64,000 nt of DNA from Coix lacryma-jobi var. lacryma-jobi (GCA_009763385.1 CM019827.1:111255204-111319203), one strand, 5' to 3'; numbered from the stretch's first letter, positions 1 through 11,023 are shown. Translations and numbers: made by a program. Notes: generated by a model not told the origin, from the sequence alone.

Positions 1-92
1 CGGTAGTGCCGGGCATCTCTAACAAAGTTTTGAGCTGTGATTTTAAACAGGCCTATTCACCCCCCCCTCTAGGCGACATCAAGGTCCTTTCA
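1..92 (+). repeat. 3' end of the 5' LTR of the gag-only Sirevirus
   Basis: The sequence is identical or nearly identical to 9215-9306, the end of the 3' LTR, and ends in TTTCA just before the primer binding site. The rest of the LTR lies upstream of the window. Confidence 0.9.
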
Positions 93-94
93 AT

Positions 95-106
95 TGGTAT
101 CGGAGC
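95..106 (+). promoter_or_regulatory. Primer binding site (initiator Met tRNA type)
   Basis: TGGTATCGGAGC lies two bases after the LTR end. It is the usual plant copia Met-tRNA site with one A-to-G difference from the common TGGTATCAGAGC. It would prime minus-strand DNA synthesis. Confidence 0.8.
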
Positions 107-145
107 CTGGGCTCTCAATTACGGGCTTAACCGCCTTGAGAGACG

Positions 146-2263
146 ATGTCGACAAGTGAGGAAGTATCTCTAGAACTTTTACTTTTCGATGGCTCAAATT
201 ATGCGTCTTGGTCCGCTAGTGTGCTTACTGTTTTTAGGACCATGGGTCCTCATATCGAGCGGATTGTTGATGTGAGCATTTCACCTTCTAGTGATGATTT
301 GACCTATCTATCTAAAGAGGAAGTGAAATGCTTACAACACAATGCTCAAGCCTCTAATGTCTTATTTAGTGCTTTGAGTGAAGATGTTTTTGATGCCGTC
401 ATATTTGGAGATGGTGAACCTCTTGAGGATGCTCATGTCATTTGGACCACACTCAAAGAAAGATATGACAAGTCCAAATGTGATGAGAAGTTGCTCTCAT
501 TGGAGGAACCACTTGAGGAGTGCTCAACTTCGCCAACAAATGAAGAGCCTCAAGTGATTCTCCCAAAAGGCATAGCTGATCATGGCACACCCACTCCCTT
601 ACCAACATATGTGAAAGGTAATGAAATGGTTGGTGAGAACAAGGATTATACATGTGGTACTTCTACTTCCTATAGTTCTTGTGAGACTAACATTTTGAAG
701 GAAGAAGAAGCTTGTGATCGGTGGAGGCCAAGTGATGAATCCACTTCACCAATGTGCTCAACTATTCATGCCACTTCTCATGTATGTCTTATGGCAAAGG
801 GTAAGAAGGTAAAATCAAAAGCCAAACCTTCTCCACCTCCCAGTGACATCTCTAGTAGTGATCTTAGTGATACTTCTAGTGATGATGATTCTAGTGATGA
901 AGAAATAAATAACATAACTAAAAATTTGGATAGAAAGACCAAGTTATTTATTTCAAAGCTAATGGAGGACTTAGAGGCAACACAAGCTGAGCTAGAATCT
1001 AGAGAAAAGACTCTAATTAAACAAGAGGATCTATACATTGCTAGCAAGGAAGCTATTGCATTGGAGAGAAGTGAGGTGGACATCTTGCACAAGGCTTTGG
1101 CCAAAGAGCAAGATGTTCATGCTCTCCTAAAGAAGGATCATATTACACTCAAGGAAAAGTATTGTAGCTTGAATGGCAAGCACAAAGAACTTGAGGAGCA
1201 ATATAGCCTTCTTTGGGAAAGCAACTCACATCCTTCCAAGGCAAGTGATGTCTCTACTCCCTCCACTAGTCAAGGTTGTGGAAAATGCCTTAATCTTGAT
1301 TTGAATATTTATGCCACTAACCTTGCTAATATGGAGGCTATGAGAAAAGAGATTGCTAGGCTGAATGAGATCATAGCAAAAGAGTGCATGGATGGCAAGA
1401 CTCAAAACAGTGGCAAGAAGGTGGAAAATAGCTCTGAGTGTGCTCAGTCCATGATCAAGGGCAAAGTTGGTACAGATCAGCCTGCACAGATGGTGGCACA
1501 ACAGCAGCCCCGAGCAGCACAGCCACCCAAGGGCGGCAGTGCCGCTATGAAGGGCGGTAGTGCCGCTCCCCACAGAAAAGGGAAGGCTACCACTTATGCC
1601 CCTGGTCAGGTCAAGCTCATGAAGAAGGTCTCCAAATCAAAGCAAGAGCCCCAGAAAGCAAAGAAGACTCTCATCACTTGCTTCAAGTGCAAGAAAGAGG
1701 GTCACCATGTAAGGGATTGCTCCTTGAAGAAAGAAGCGAAGGTCATGAGCAACATTCAAGAGAAGAAAAAGATGGCTCATGGCAAGTGCTCCAACATGAG
1801 ACACAATGCCTCGATGTGTTCCAACAAGGTTGATGACCAAGCCACACTTCCAAACAAGAAAATGAGAATAAGTAAGAGGAAGTGTTATGAGTGCAATGAG
1901 AAGGGTCATGAAATTGCATCATGCCCCTACATGAAGGACAAAGGCTTGACATCATCAAGTAAGAGGCTCACCGGTAAGGAAGCAAACAAGAAGCAAGATA
2001 AGAAGATGTCTTACAAGAACAAACATCGCATTTGCTACATTTGCCGAGAAAAGGGACATTTAAGTATGGATTGTCCCATGGGTAACCCTCCTAAGCTCAA
2101 CTCATCAATTGATTTAAACTTGCTTAGGAGACCCAAAAATGACACTTGTGCTAGAAAGGTGATTGGTTCACCACATACTAGCACAAAGGCCATTTGGGTG
2201 CCTAAGTCTCTTGTGACTAACCTTGATGGACCCATCTTGGTATGGGTACCAAATTGTGCTTAG
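146..2263 (+). CDS. Sirevirus Gag protein with three zinc knuckles
   Basis: This 705-residue ORF starts at the first ATG after the primer binding site and has no stop. Residues about 11-110 carry a copia Gag N-terminal region of the UBN2/DUF4219 kind (LLLFDGSNYASW, then a TLKERYD-like segment). An acidic serine-rich stretch lies near 240-255, followed by a long predicted coiled coil about 265-375 rich in E, K and L. Three CX2CX4HX4C knuckles start near residues 512, 580 and 629 (CFKCKKEGHHVRDC, CYECNEKGHEIASC, CYICREKGHLSMDC), with a degenerate one between the first two. The protein should coat genomic RNA and form particles. No pol is fused to it or follows it. Two in-frame GGSAA peptides near residue 465 are encoded by the palindromic word that recurs in the LTR. 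Confidence 0.88.
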   Translation: MSTSEEVSLELLLFDGSNYASWSASVLTVFRTMGPHIERIVDVSISPSSDDLTYLSKEEVKCLQHNAQASNVLFSALSEDVFDAVIFGDGEPLEDAHVIWTTLKERYDKSKCDEKLLSLEEPLEECSTSPTNEEPQVILPKGIADHGTPTPLPTYVKGNEMVGENKDYTCGTSTSYSSCETNILKEEEACDRWRPSDESTSPMCSTIHATSHVCLMAKGKKVKSKAKPSPPPSDISSSDLSDTSSDDDSSDEEINNITKNLDRKTKLFISKLMEDLEATQAELESREKTLIKQEDLYIASKEAIALERSEVDILHKALAKEQDVHALLKKDHITLKEKYCSLNGKHKELEEQYSLLWESNSHPSKASDVSTPSTSQGCGKCLNLDLNIYATNLANMEAMRKEIARLNEIIAKECMDGKTQNSGKKVENSSECAQSMIKGKVGTDQPAQMVAQQQPRAAQPPKGGSAAMKGGSAAPHRKGKATTYAPGQVKLMKKVSKSKQEPQKAKKTLITCFKCKKEGHHVRDCSLKKEAKVMSNIQEKKKMAHGKCSNMRHNASMCSNKVDDQATLPNKKMRISKRKCYECNEKGHEIASCPYMKDKGLTSSSKRLTGKEANKKQDKKMSYKNKHRICYICREKGHLSMDCPMGNPPKLNSSIDLNLLRRPKNDTCARKVIGSPHTSTKAIWVPKSLVTNLDGPILVWVPNCA
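1533..1566 (+). repeat. Two copies of the LTR palindromic word inside gag
   Basis: GCGGCAGTGCCGC (1533-1545) and GCGGTAGTGCCGC (1554-1566) lie in frame in gag and encode GGSAA twice. The same word recurs in the LTR and in the non-coding interior. Confidence 0.85.
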
Positions 2264-2879
2264 TAAGTGTTGTAGGTACTTGAAGGTGATATGAAGCCTT
2301 GGGGTGCTTGAGCAAGTCTTATTGAAAATATCATCTCAAGCTATCAATCTTATTCATATTGACTATTCTATCAAGATTGACCCAAGGATGAGTTGATGGA
2401 TATATCTCTAACTTCATACTCATCTCGGTAACAAGTACCTAACCCTTGCTAGCTAGCCACTTGACTTGTGTAGTCTCTAATAGTTCACAAATATGTATGT
2501 TTGTGAATTATTAGGTGTGGCTAGAGTACTTTTGAGTTCAAATGAATCATCTTTCGTATGATGCTTTTAATGGCTCTCTAGTAGAGCAAGATCTTATTCA
2601 TGTTGTAGGTAATGAGGAACCACTTTGTGAGACAATCAAGAAAATGCCCATTGGTGATATAAGACCACAAGAAGTTCTGGGTACAAAGATAGGAGATCCT
2701 CAAGCTACTATTGCACCAAATTCCGCTGACATCTCTGATATGGTAGTACCATGCCTCAGAGCGGCAGTGCCGCGCCTCAGAGCGGCAGTGCCGCCCCTAT
2801 GCAGACAGTAGTGGCTGAGATAAGTCCAAGCAATGGATGAAGTCTACAACATGATGATAAGCAAAGTGAAGATGAAGAA

Positions 2880-5690
2880 GCCACCTCATCCATTATGTTT
2901 CAAGAAGGGTGGTAACATCTAAATCTCAAGTGCAATTTATTTCAAATCTTATCTCTTTGTGTCTTGTGTAGTCACTTAGGGAAAGAAACCACTTGAGGAT
3001 ATGTATTGGTTGTTGGTCATGGAAGAAAAGTATGATTGGAATTTCACAACAAGCAACATACATGACTTGGTGTTCCTTGTGGACCTCAAACCAAGAACTT
3101 CCAGAAAGCTCAAGTAGAAGCACTTATCACTCAAATCTCAAGAACTCTCTACTTAATGAAATCTTGTCATATGGTAGATTGGCAAATTCTCATTCTCATC
3201 TTATGGCCATCTACATGCTCAAATGGTTGTGAGTATTTCTTGGCATAAGTTAAATTTGATTATTCTATTGTTGCCATGACCTAGACATAGAGTAAAATGC
3301 CATGTTCTTAAATGAATAGAGTGCTATGTGAGAAATTCAAATACTTAGAGCACTTATAAAAGGGGAATTTACTCTATGGCTAGAGTTGTGAGACTAACCA
3401 TTTCTCTAAGTGATTTATGTAGTCTCACTAAATGAGAATGTGTTTCTTAAATGGAGTGTGCTATCATATCAATGCCATCAATCCAGAACTATGTGATGTG
3501 TTCTCTCTAGTTAATTTTGGGTTGATTCGTCTATGTTAGCCACTCACCATAATATGGCTTAAATCTACCCTTTGGACTTAATTGACCAACCATGCACATT
3601 CACATTTCCATTCGACTCAAAAGAGTGTGCATGTGGCATTAAGGGAGATTTAGTCCATGTTATGAGGTTTCTCTATTTTGGTAGCCCATTTGCCTTCCAC
3701 ACATAAAGGGTTACTAAATGAGAAACTAGTGCTTGTGCTACTAATACCTCTTGTGTTGAGCTTATTCATAGGAAATCAATAAGAAGAGGTTGTGCTTATT
3801 CATTTGGATGCATCACAAGCCTAAAGGTTACTCTTCACCTAAAGCAAGATGAGGTTGGTAGAAGTCGAAGTGTGTTGACTCACTCTCAAGATGTGGAGGC
3901 TCCTCATGTTGAAGATAATCTACAACCTACTGCTGATGTGCGAGCAGCAGTGCCGCTCAGCGGGCAGCACTGCCGGGCCACGGGCAGCACTGCCGGGCCA
4001 CGAGCAGCACTGCCGGGCCACGGGCAGCACTGCCGGGCCACGAGCAGCACTGCCGGGCCATGAGCAGCACTGCTGCACCATGAGCAGCACTGCTGCGCCA
4101 CCTCCACACACAGCAGCTGACAACCGTCCATTTTGTGGACCTAGAGCATGATGTTGAGGTTGAGTTGGATATGCTATATTAGAAGAATTCACAAGACTTC
4201 AATCATTGACAAGAGGACTGAATGTTTTCATGGAGATTGACTGAGAAGAACACCAGTTTTTGGTTGAATTATGTCAGTTTCAGTAATGCAGTTTCAGACT
4301 TGAGCAATTTTGGTGAAAAATTGATTTGACTGACTAAATGGAGTCCAAATGAGCTGAAATTTTTACAGAAGTTAAAGGACTCATAGATGCAGCTCTGTAC
4401 CAAATTTCATGCATATTGGCTTAATGGTCTGAGAGATATGAATTTTTCTCCAAGGAAGACAGAATCTGAAAAGTTGGATTGCAAGCAGCTTGAAGGAGTT
4501 TGAAATGAGTTGAAACATAGTGTAGACTTCTCCTTTGACCTCATATTGTTGATGTGCATAAGTGTGCTTTGTGTACTCTTGTATGCACAAATTGAGGGGG
4601 AGTTTACTTTCTATCTCATGAGACAAAATGCCTTCTCTCAAGCTCATATTGTGTAATCTCAAACATTGGAGAAAGAAGAACTTCAAAGGAGGATGGATAG
4701 TTCCAATGGAATCTTTGGGTGCTCCAAAGATTATTCTTGGAGGTCTCAGTCTTTATAAACTGAATGCTCCTAGTTTTGTTGTCGGATGCCCCAATCCTTT
4801 GGAGGAACTATATTTATGTGAGTTGAAGAAAAGAAGTAAAGATTGGATGTTCATTGCTAATTCTTCATCTAAAGCTCATCAAGTCACATGGATCCATCCC
4901 TTTGATCACCCAGGATCTCGTCAACAAGAGTGGTAACTCCTAGTTCACAATTTGCAAATTTCATGAACTTTACCATTTGCTTTCTATGTGAGTTGCTTTA
5001 GGTAGAGAAAGAACTAGGAACCTAATGTGGATCTTGGATGATCACAAGAGCTTTAATTCACCATGAATCATCAAGTGAAAAAGTATGGCCATCCATATCA
5101 TCAAGTCTCACTTATGATGGTCATATCAATGAAAATCTATGTGGTGATCTCTCTACCTAAGTGGTGGTATGTTCTCTTTGGCATAATTTCAATTGTTGCA
5201 AATTTGGTGTGCCTTGACCAAGATATAGCATGAACTCCTCTAGACTCTTAAAGTGATTCAAGTGCATTTCACAAGTAGTTCGAGTACTTGATGCACATAT
5301 TAAGGGGGAGTCTATTCTATGTCTTGTGACTTTTGAGACTAACATTTTCTTCTAGTGAACTTGTGTAGTCTCTTGGTGAGAATGAGTTTCTCATGGGTAT
5401 GCTACATAGCCAAATCAATCCAAAATAGTAATGTTATCTCTCATATTCATTTGGATTGCAATTTTAACTCTTATGTAGCTACTCTCCATAATATAGCTTA
5501 AATTCCCTTGTTTGAACTTAATGGACCAAAAGTGCATATGTTCTTGCCTTCCACATATATATGTATGCACTATCAAAAGGGGGGAATTCAGTCTATGTTA
5601 TGAGGTTTTGCAATTAGTGATCTACATGCCTTCCACATCCAAAAGGGTCACTAGTTGTGAAACTCTAGCTTGTGCAATTTAATGCTATCT
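2880..5690 (+). repeat. Diverged direct duplication with about 1.95-kb period
   Basis: The stretch about 2880-3740 corresponds to about 4915-5690. Both have the order GGTAAC(T/A)TC, a TGTGTAGTCTC segment, CCATAATAT(A/G)GCTTAAA, GTTATGAGGTTT, TGCCTTCCACA and CACTA/TACTAA followed by GAAACT. Many substitutions and small indels separate the copies, so the duplication is old. Confidence 0.6.
3941..4100 (+). repeat. 20-bp tandem array, eight units
   Basis: Eight consecutive 20-base units with exact spacing, consensus CGGGCAGCACTGCCGGGCCA. Units vary between CGGG, CGAG and TGAG at the start. The core GGCAG-CA-CTGCC is a palindrome related to the word used elsewhere in this element. Confidence 0.92.
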
Positions 5691-6942
5691 CTTGTGTTTG
5701 TGAGCATTTCCTAGGTGATACCTAGGTGAGATACAAGTATCCATTCCAATTGGCATCAACTTGTGAAGAATCCTTCAATTGGTGTCAAAATTGTGAAGAT
5801 CATATTTCAAGTGGTATTGGTGGATAATCTTTCAATTTGGTATATCAAGTAATATATCTTCAATGGGTATCTCAAAATGATGACAAGAGCTAGTAATGGA
5901 CTCTCAACCGAAATCAAGCACAAGTTTGTGATATCTCCTTGAAGATGATGAAAAAGAGAGATGGGCACAAATGAGATCTTATTGTTTAAAGAAGTGCCAA
6001 GCCCATCAAAGCACTAAATTTAAAATCATCATCATGGTGGAGATTATGAGGCTTGGAACAAAGGTATACCACTCCATGAACTCTTTATTACCTTTGTGCA
6101 TCTAGGCCCTTACATGCTAGTGTGTGCATGTGTATGTAATATTTTGGGTCACACCATGAGTTTGTTCTTATGGTGACGATTAGAGAATGAGTTAGATATT
6201 TGGTTGATACCTCTTGTGGTGATTATGTGAGTTTGTCTCATGATATGTCACCTATGTGAGGTATGAGCTAAATATGCTAACCTCTTGAGAATCTTGACTT
6301 AAAGTGTTGCATACTTTGTTTGGTAGAAAAACATAGAAGAGAAATCATATATGCTAAACTTTTACCTACCTCTATCCCTCACTTGTCTACCATCATTTCT
6401 TCCTTTTGGTGGAGAGATCCTTTTTGGAGATTAATGCCAAAGGGGGAGAAATTTTGGGGGACATTGTAAGGGAAGAGAGATTGATATGAGGATGGAAAGG
6501 GGTAAAGGAGAGGCATATAAGATTTATTATGTGGTGTGTGCAAGGATAATTTAAGTTGATGCTCTTGATAAGAATCATTTATGCTATTGTGTGACATTCA
6601 TGCCTTGAGTGCTTGTGCTTGTTTCTCTAGTGTTGGTCAGGCAAGTGCGGCAGTGCCGCTCTATAGTGCGGCAGTGCCGCTCTCTGCTGGCCAGCAATCT
6701 CTGAGTGCATGAACTGTCTCGTGAGCATCACGGTTATCATGTTGACACCTTGCACCCCACGAATGTTAAGATATAAGAGAGTTTCCACACTTTGTCTTAA
6801 ATATGTGCATTTGGCATTTGAAGCCAAAATTTGAAATTCCTTTCAATGCACACATTTAGGGGGAGCTCACTATATCATAGGATTCAAAATCTTAATGTTT
6901 ATCAATCTCTTGTAAGCTTTAATTGTGTTGTCATCAATCACC

Positions 6943-6955
6943 AAAAAGGGGGAGA
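6943..6955 (+). promoter_or_regulatory. Polypurine tract before the 3' LTR
   Basis: AAAAAGGGGGAGA ends one base before the 3' LTR, at the position used to prime plus-strand synthesis. Confidence 0.85.
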
Positions 6956-6956
6956 T

Positions 6957-9306
6957 TGTAAGTGCATCTAGCCCTTAGTGGGTTTTGGTGAATTGAGTGA
7001 CAACATAATTAAAGGTCTAACAAGTTTGCTAAGTGTATCAAAGGTTCAACAAGAAAAGCAAACTTGATGATATTCCACATAGTGTTGAAATGAAGGCCAA
7101 AATTGTGTATTGTTGTATTGGAAGATCATGGAAACAATCTTGTTCAAGCAAAAGACAACAATGCAAATAGAGTTGATGATATGGCTTCTATGTTGTGGGA
7201 TATCATGGCATCATGAGAAAGCAAGCATATTTGGCAAATGACAAGTGAGACATGGATTGATGATTTTGGAATGGTCTCAACAATGGGTTGCTTTTCGTGA
7301 GCAAGAAGAGTTTGATAGTGAACTAGCTTTGATCAAGGTTGAAGAATGAATCAAGAATGCATAAGTGAGTAAATGGCAAGCAAAGTTGAAATGACAAAGG
7401 ACACAACTCATATTGGATATAAGTCATTCTCTACTTTGGTTTGCTTGTATGGATAAATGTTTGGAGAATCACTTTGCATTGATTTGATCAAGCTAGAAGT
7501 ATGAAGATGGAGATTGAAGTGAGTGTTGAGTGTCAAGCCAAAAGGAGAGGATATTAGGAATCGTGAATTGGCTTGACCATATTAATGATGATCCATATAT
7601 GTCTCTATGTGAGTCAAACTAAAGCTTGATTGATCTCAACATGCATATCTACAAGATGTTCAAGCAAGGATCACAATATTGAAGAAATGATTTTCAATGG
7701 ATGCTCAATATGATGTGACTTGAGTGTGGCTTGATAAGGTGAAGATAGCAAGGAAAGGGCTTCGAGGTACTAAGCGACGGTGAAGGTCAAGAGACCGAAG
7801 TACTATGGCTAGGGTGAAGAAGAGAGTACTTGCATTGAGTCGAGGTACTAATCAAGCTATGAGGATTCATATTGTGTTGAGGATCAAATCATTAGTGGAA
7901 GTGACTTGAAGCCATGGATTGAACTCATATGTGTGGAAATGGTTCAAGTCACATGCTCAAGGTGTGCTTGCTCAAAGAAAGGAGACAAAGATGATTGCAA
8001 CCCCTTTCGAAGTGATATCAAGAAGAAATGGCATATGAAGACATTGAAGACTCAAGTGGTTAAAATGGTTATATTTTCTTTGTCTTGAGTATAGTTATGC
8101 CGTACTATCAAGGGGGATGCAATACGAATCATAGACAAGTCTCAAGTGCTCAAACTAACCGAACCCGAGTGCTAACATGAGAGAAAACACTTAGCACTGC
8201 ACCTGCACTTGTTGATCTTGGGCTTGTTCTCTGTAGGGTTGGATAGCCCTCGAAACAAGCTTTCCGGAAAGTCCAAGATCACTGAAATCGGAGTTCGGAG
8301 TAAAAAGTTATGGCGTTTTTCGTGAGGTCACCTGTGCTGTCTCAGGGAGCTGCGGCAGTGCCGCTCTGTCGAGCGGCAGTGCCGCTCCCCGGCAGTGCCG
8401 GGCTAAGTGCGGCAGTGCCGGGCCTGTACAGCCAGTAACGGCTAGTTTCTGACCTCCAACGGCTAGTTTTGGGTGTGGGGGGTATATATACCCACCCCAC
8501 GCTTCCAGAACCGGCTGCTGGTGCCCAAGACACTTCTAACACATCCAAAGCCATTTGAGAGCTCTCCCCAACCCTCTCTTGTGAGAGTGACATGCTTAGT
8601 GCATGATTAAGTGTTGGGGCTGTGTGATTAAGAGCTAGAGAGCATATTAGAGCCTTCCAAACCTTGAGCACTTGTCGGGCTTCGTCGATCTTCGTTGTGC
8701 ATCTTTTACTCTTGGAGGTGAAGCCTCCTAGACGGCTAGGCGTCGCCCGGCGAGCTCCCGTGCTTGTGGTGAGCAGCGGGAAGTTTGTAATCCTCTTGTG
8801 GAGCTAGTAGAATTACCCCTCACTTCAAGGATTTGGTTCCTTGACTTGAGACCGAGGAAGAGTTGCAAAGCTCTTGACCTAAGTGGTCATCCTCAACAAC
8901 GTGGAGGTAGGCAAGCCTTGGTGGCGAGCTGAACCACGGGATAAATCACTTGTCTCTTGTATTTACTTGTGTTCATTCATCATACTTGTGAGCTTGTGAT
9001 TGATTCTAGGATTTGGCCCCGATCTATTTCATACAACATATTTGGCTTGGTTGAGTTGGTTCTGCAGGTTCAGGAAACCAAGAGCAACACTTCTATTTAT
9101 ATAGAATTGGTTTCCTGTGGCTAGTTTTTGAATTGCAGGCTCGGGCAGTTTGTTGGCGCGGCAGTACCGGGCTGAGGCCGGCAGTGCCGGGGTGCGGCAG
9201 TTCCGGGCTTAGGGCGGTAGTGCCGGGCATCTCTAACAAAGTTTTGAGCTGTGATTTTAAACAGGCCTATTCACCCCCCCCTCTAGGCGACATCAAGGTC
9301 CTTTCA
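6957..9306 (+). repeat. 3' LTR of the gag-only Sirevirus (2350 bp)
   Basis: The LTR starts TGTAAGTGCATCTAG after the polypurine tract and ends CTTTCA. Its end matches positions 1-92. It contains two clusters of the palindromic word (about 8352-8422 and 9156-9227), a TATA box in an inverted repeat near 8485, and ATG-poor sequence elsewhere. Confidence 0.88.
8473..8500 (+). promoter_or_regulatory. LTR TATA box in an inverted repeat
   Basis: The core GGTATATATACC (8481-8492) is perfectly palindromic. The symmetry extends outward to GTG...CAC at 8473-8500 with two mismatched pairs. It lies about 0.8 kb before the LTR end, a plausible U3 promoter. Confidence 0.55.
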
Positions 9307-9647
9307 CATAAATAAGCAAAATTATACCATGATTAATTTGTTCATATATTTGTAGAACACTAAAAATCTTAGAAAAATCATAGAATGTGTACATCACCAA
9401 ATCATAACTATACTAAAAATATCAGCTCCAAATAATAAAGTTTATAATGGTAATTTTAGCATGAGTAAGTTACAAATTTATCTTCTGTCAAGCTTAATTG
9501 ATATATTAATCTTTATTTGTTTAAAGCTGATATTTTTAGCATAGTCATGATTTGGTGATGTACGCATTTTATGATTTTTTTAAAGATTTTTAGTGTTCTA
9601 CAAATATATGAACAAATTAATCATGGTATAATTTTGCTTATTTATGA
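9307..9647. repeat. Large inverted-repeat (foldback) element split by the Sirevirus
   Basis: 9307-9432 is nearly perfectly inverted in about 9520-9647, for example CATAAATAAGCAAAAT on the left and ATTTTGCTTATTTATG on the right. The left arm starts exactly at the Sirevirus LTR end, so the rest of it should lie upstream of the window. CATAA (9307-9311) is the predicted target-site duplication. The class is unknown; a MITE or foldback transposon is likely. Confidence 0.75.
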
Positions 9648-9901
9648 AGGGAGGAAAAATGATCATTTTAGTGCAAAACAATATTTTATCATGTAGTTCT
9701 CATCATATAGAGTGTAGAAGATTTCATAGTATAATCTTTGAACACTTATATGGTTTTATATCTATTTTTTAAATTTGTTTTATTGTCCATGGTGTCTATC
9801 AGCAAATTGACAAGAAGCAGAGTGTCTTTCAGCAAATGGCTTCACTTTGAGTGTCCGCCGGTAAACGACCTCCACTTTTAGTGTCCGCTAGCCAATTTTA
9901 C
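9648..9901. other. Unassigned AT-rich flank with GTGTC-type short repeats
   Basis: The first part probably continues the right side of the foldback element. The end holds four phrases of the type GTGTC(T/C)..C(A/G)GCAAATG or GTGTCCGC at 9790-9890, which look like subterminal transposon repeats. No gene is seen. Confidence 0.3.
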
Positions 9902-10036
9902 CTTTTTGGAACTAGCACTGGGTAACTCAAGAGAAGACAAAGAATGATTGAAATCTAAACCAAACTCCAGTTCATACTTCTCCCACCATACTCGATAGTT
10001 GTTCCCATTGAGCGGTGAAATGTTGACGTTCAACAT
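9902..10036 (-). pseudogene. Copia gag start relic
   Basis: On the minus strand an ATG at 10036 opens a frame reading MLNVNISPLNGNNYRVW followed by EKYELEFGLDF. This matches the start of copia Gag proteins, which have a NGxNYxxWREK motif. The frame runs about 45 residues and then enters unrelated DNA, so only the N-terminus survives. The sequence upstream of it on the minus strand resembles a copia leader. Confidence 0.65.
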
Positions 10037-10487
10037 GGACTTGCCTTCTGAAACCATTTCAACATGAAAATTGCATGTCTTAACTCAACGTTGATTAAAA
10101 TTAGAAACATACAAGATTCATTTATATAATAATTCAATATCACCGTTGAACAGAAGTAGAATTAATGTATAATTTCACATGAACAAAATATTATAATATT
10201 GTTATTAACAATGTTGGTCAAAAAAACAACATCATAATAATCTCAAATCAAAAATTTATTTTTCAGAATTAAACTCTCTTGTTGGTTCGAATTTTAATAA
10301 TGAAAACAATAAATTCACAATTCGCAGTGGAAACAGTTAAATTCATTTCATAATAATTTTCCAGAAGCGTGTATTATTTTCTGTTCTCTGAGTAAAATTA
10401 TCGTTGGATGAAATTTACACAGAAAAAATCGTTTCAAATTTCATTAAAGTCATCAAAATTGCATTAACAGCTCTTGAAATAATAATG

Positions 10488-10537
<50 letters not shown>

Positions 10538-10640
10538 GGGTTCATTTCACTGTCCTTTTTTTATTTTGGCCTGAAGGCCTTCTCCAGCCCGCTACCGTGT
10601 GCGCGCTCTGCACGACCCACGGCGCACCGCGCCGGGCCTC
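10037..10640 (-). mobile_element. Copia 5' leader relic (same type as the 23.6-24.7 kb leader)
   Basis: On the minus strand this runs from a GC-rich stretch ending GCCTTCAGGCCA through an AT-rich part with spaced ACCAAC(A/G) or CAACG phrases to the gag start. The plus-strand leader of the copia element at 23.6-24.7 kb has the same order (GCCTTCGGGCCA, then spaced CCAACG phrases). A microsatellite has grown inside it. Confidence 0.5.
10479..10537. repeat. AAT/ATA trinucleotide microsatellite
   Basis: About 19 tandem ATA-type units with one interruption (AATGATA) at the left end. Confidence 0.95.
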
Positions 10641-10990
10641 CCCCTCGCGCCCAAGCCGCAACAAACAGTAGTGCTGATTTTTGAGGCATCTAGCAAACAA
10701 ACATGCGACATTGCGCGGTATGGAAGATCACTGACAGATTAACGATCAGGTGCAAGCTCTGGTAGCTACCAGGACTGGTTCAGTAAGCACTGTAAACAAT
10801 CGGTGATAATGGATTGGGAAAACATTTTGTACCTTTGGTTCAGGTGAACTTTTAAATATATAGACTGGAAACGACTTGTGTTATAATACAACACAAATTT
10901 ACATCTAATTAGCACAACATGATCTTTTTATTGTCCGTGTAGGTGTAGCACATGTTCTTGTTTTGATTTTATAGGAAAAAAGGTCTCCAT

Positions 10991-11023
10991 CCCCCCCCCC
11001 CCACCCCCCCACCCCCCACCCCC
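10991..11023. repeat. C-rich low-complexity tract
   Basis: A 12-base C run is followed by blocks of C separated by single A residues. Confidence 0.9.

Larger units (their letters stand above)
2264..6942 (+). other. Non-coding interior of the gag-only Sirevirus
   Basis: This is where integrase and reverse transcriptase would lie in an autonomous element. I see only short ORFs (up to 102 residues) with no known motif. It contains an old direct duplication of about 1.95 kb, several polypurine tracts with a shared context, a 20-bp tandem array and scattered copies of the GCGGCAGTGCCGC word (2761, 2782, 6647 and 6668). Confidence 0.7.
1..9306 (+). mobile_element. Sirevirus-type Ty1/copia element, gag-only (5' LTR cut by window edge)
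   Basis: The last 92 bases of the 5' LTR are repeated at 9215-9306, which marks the 3' LTR end. A primer binding site follows the 5' LTR, one long gag ORF comes next, and a polypurine tract precedes the 3' LTR. About 4.7 kb between gag and the 3' LTR shows no integrase, reverse transcriptase or RNase H, in long ORFs or in the broken frames I read. The element therefore looks non-autonomous, like the gag-bearing terminal-repeat class of plant elements. The LTR style (ending in a run of C, then CTCTAGGCGACATC) and repeated AGGGGGAG tracts fit Sireviruses. It inserted into the arm of an inverted-repeat element. Confidence 0.85.

Noticed and set aside
3941..4100. CRISPR-like array
   Set aside because: The units are head-to-tail 20-mers without spacers, in a plant retroelement.
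3872..4192. Small proteins over the 20-bp array
   Set aside because: Four frames on both strands are open only because the repeat contains no stop. The period is not a multiple of three.
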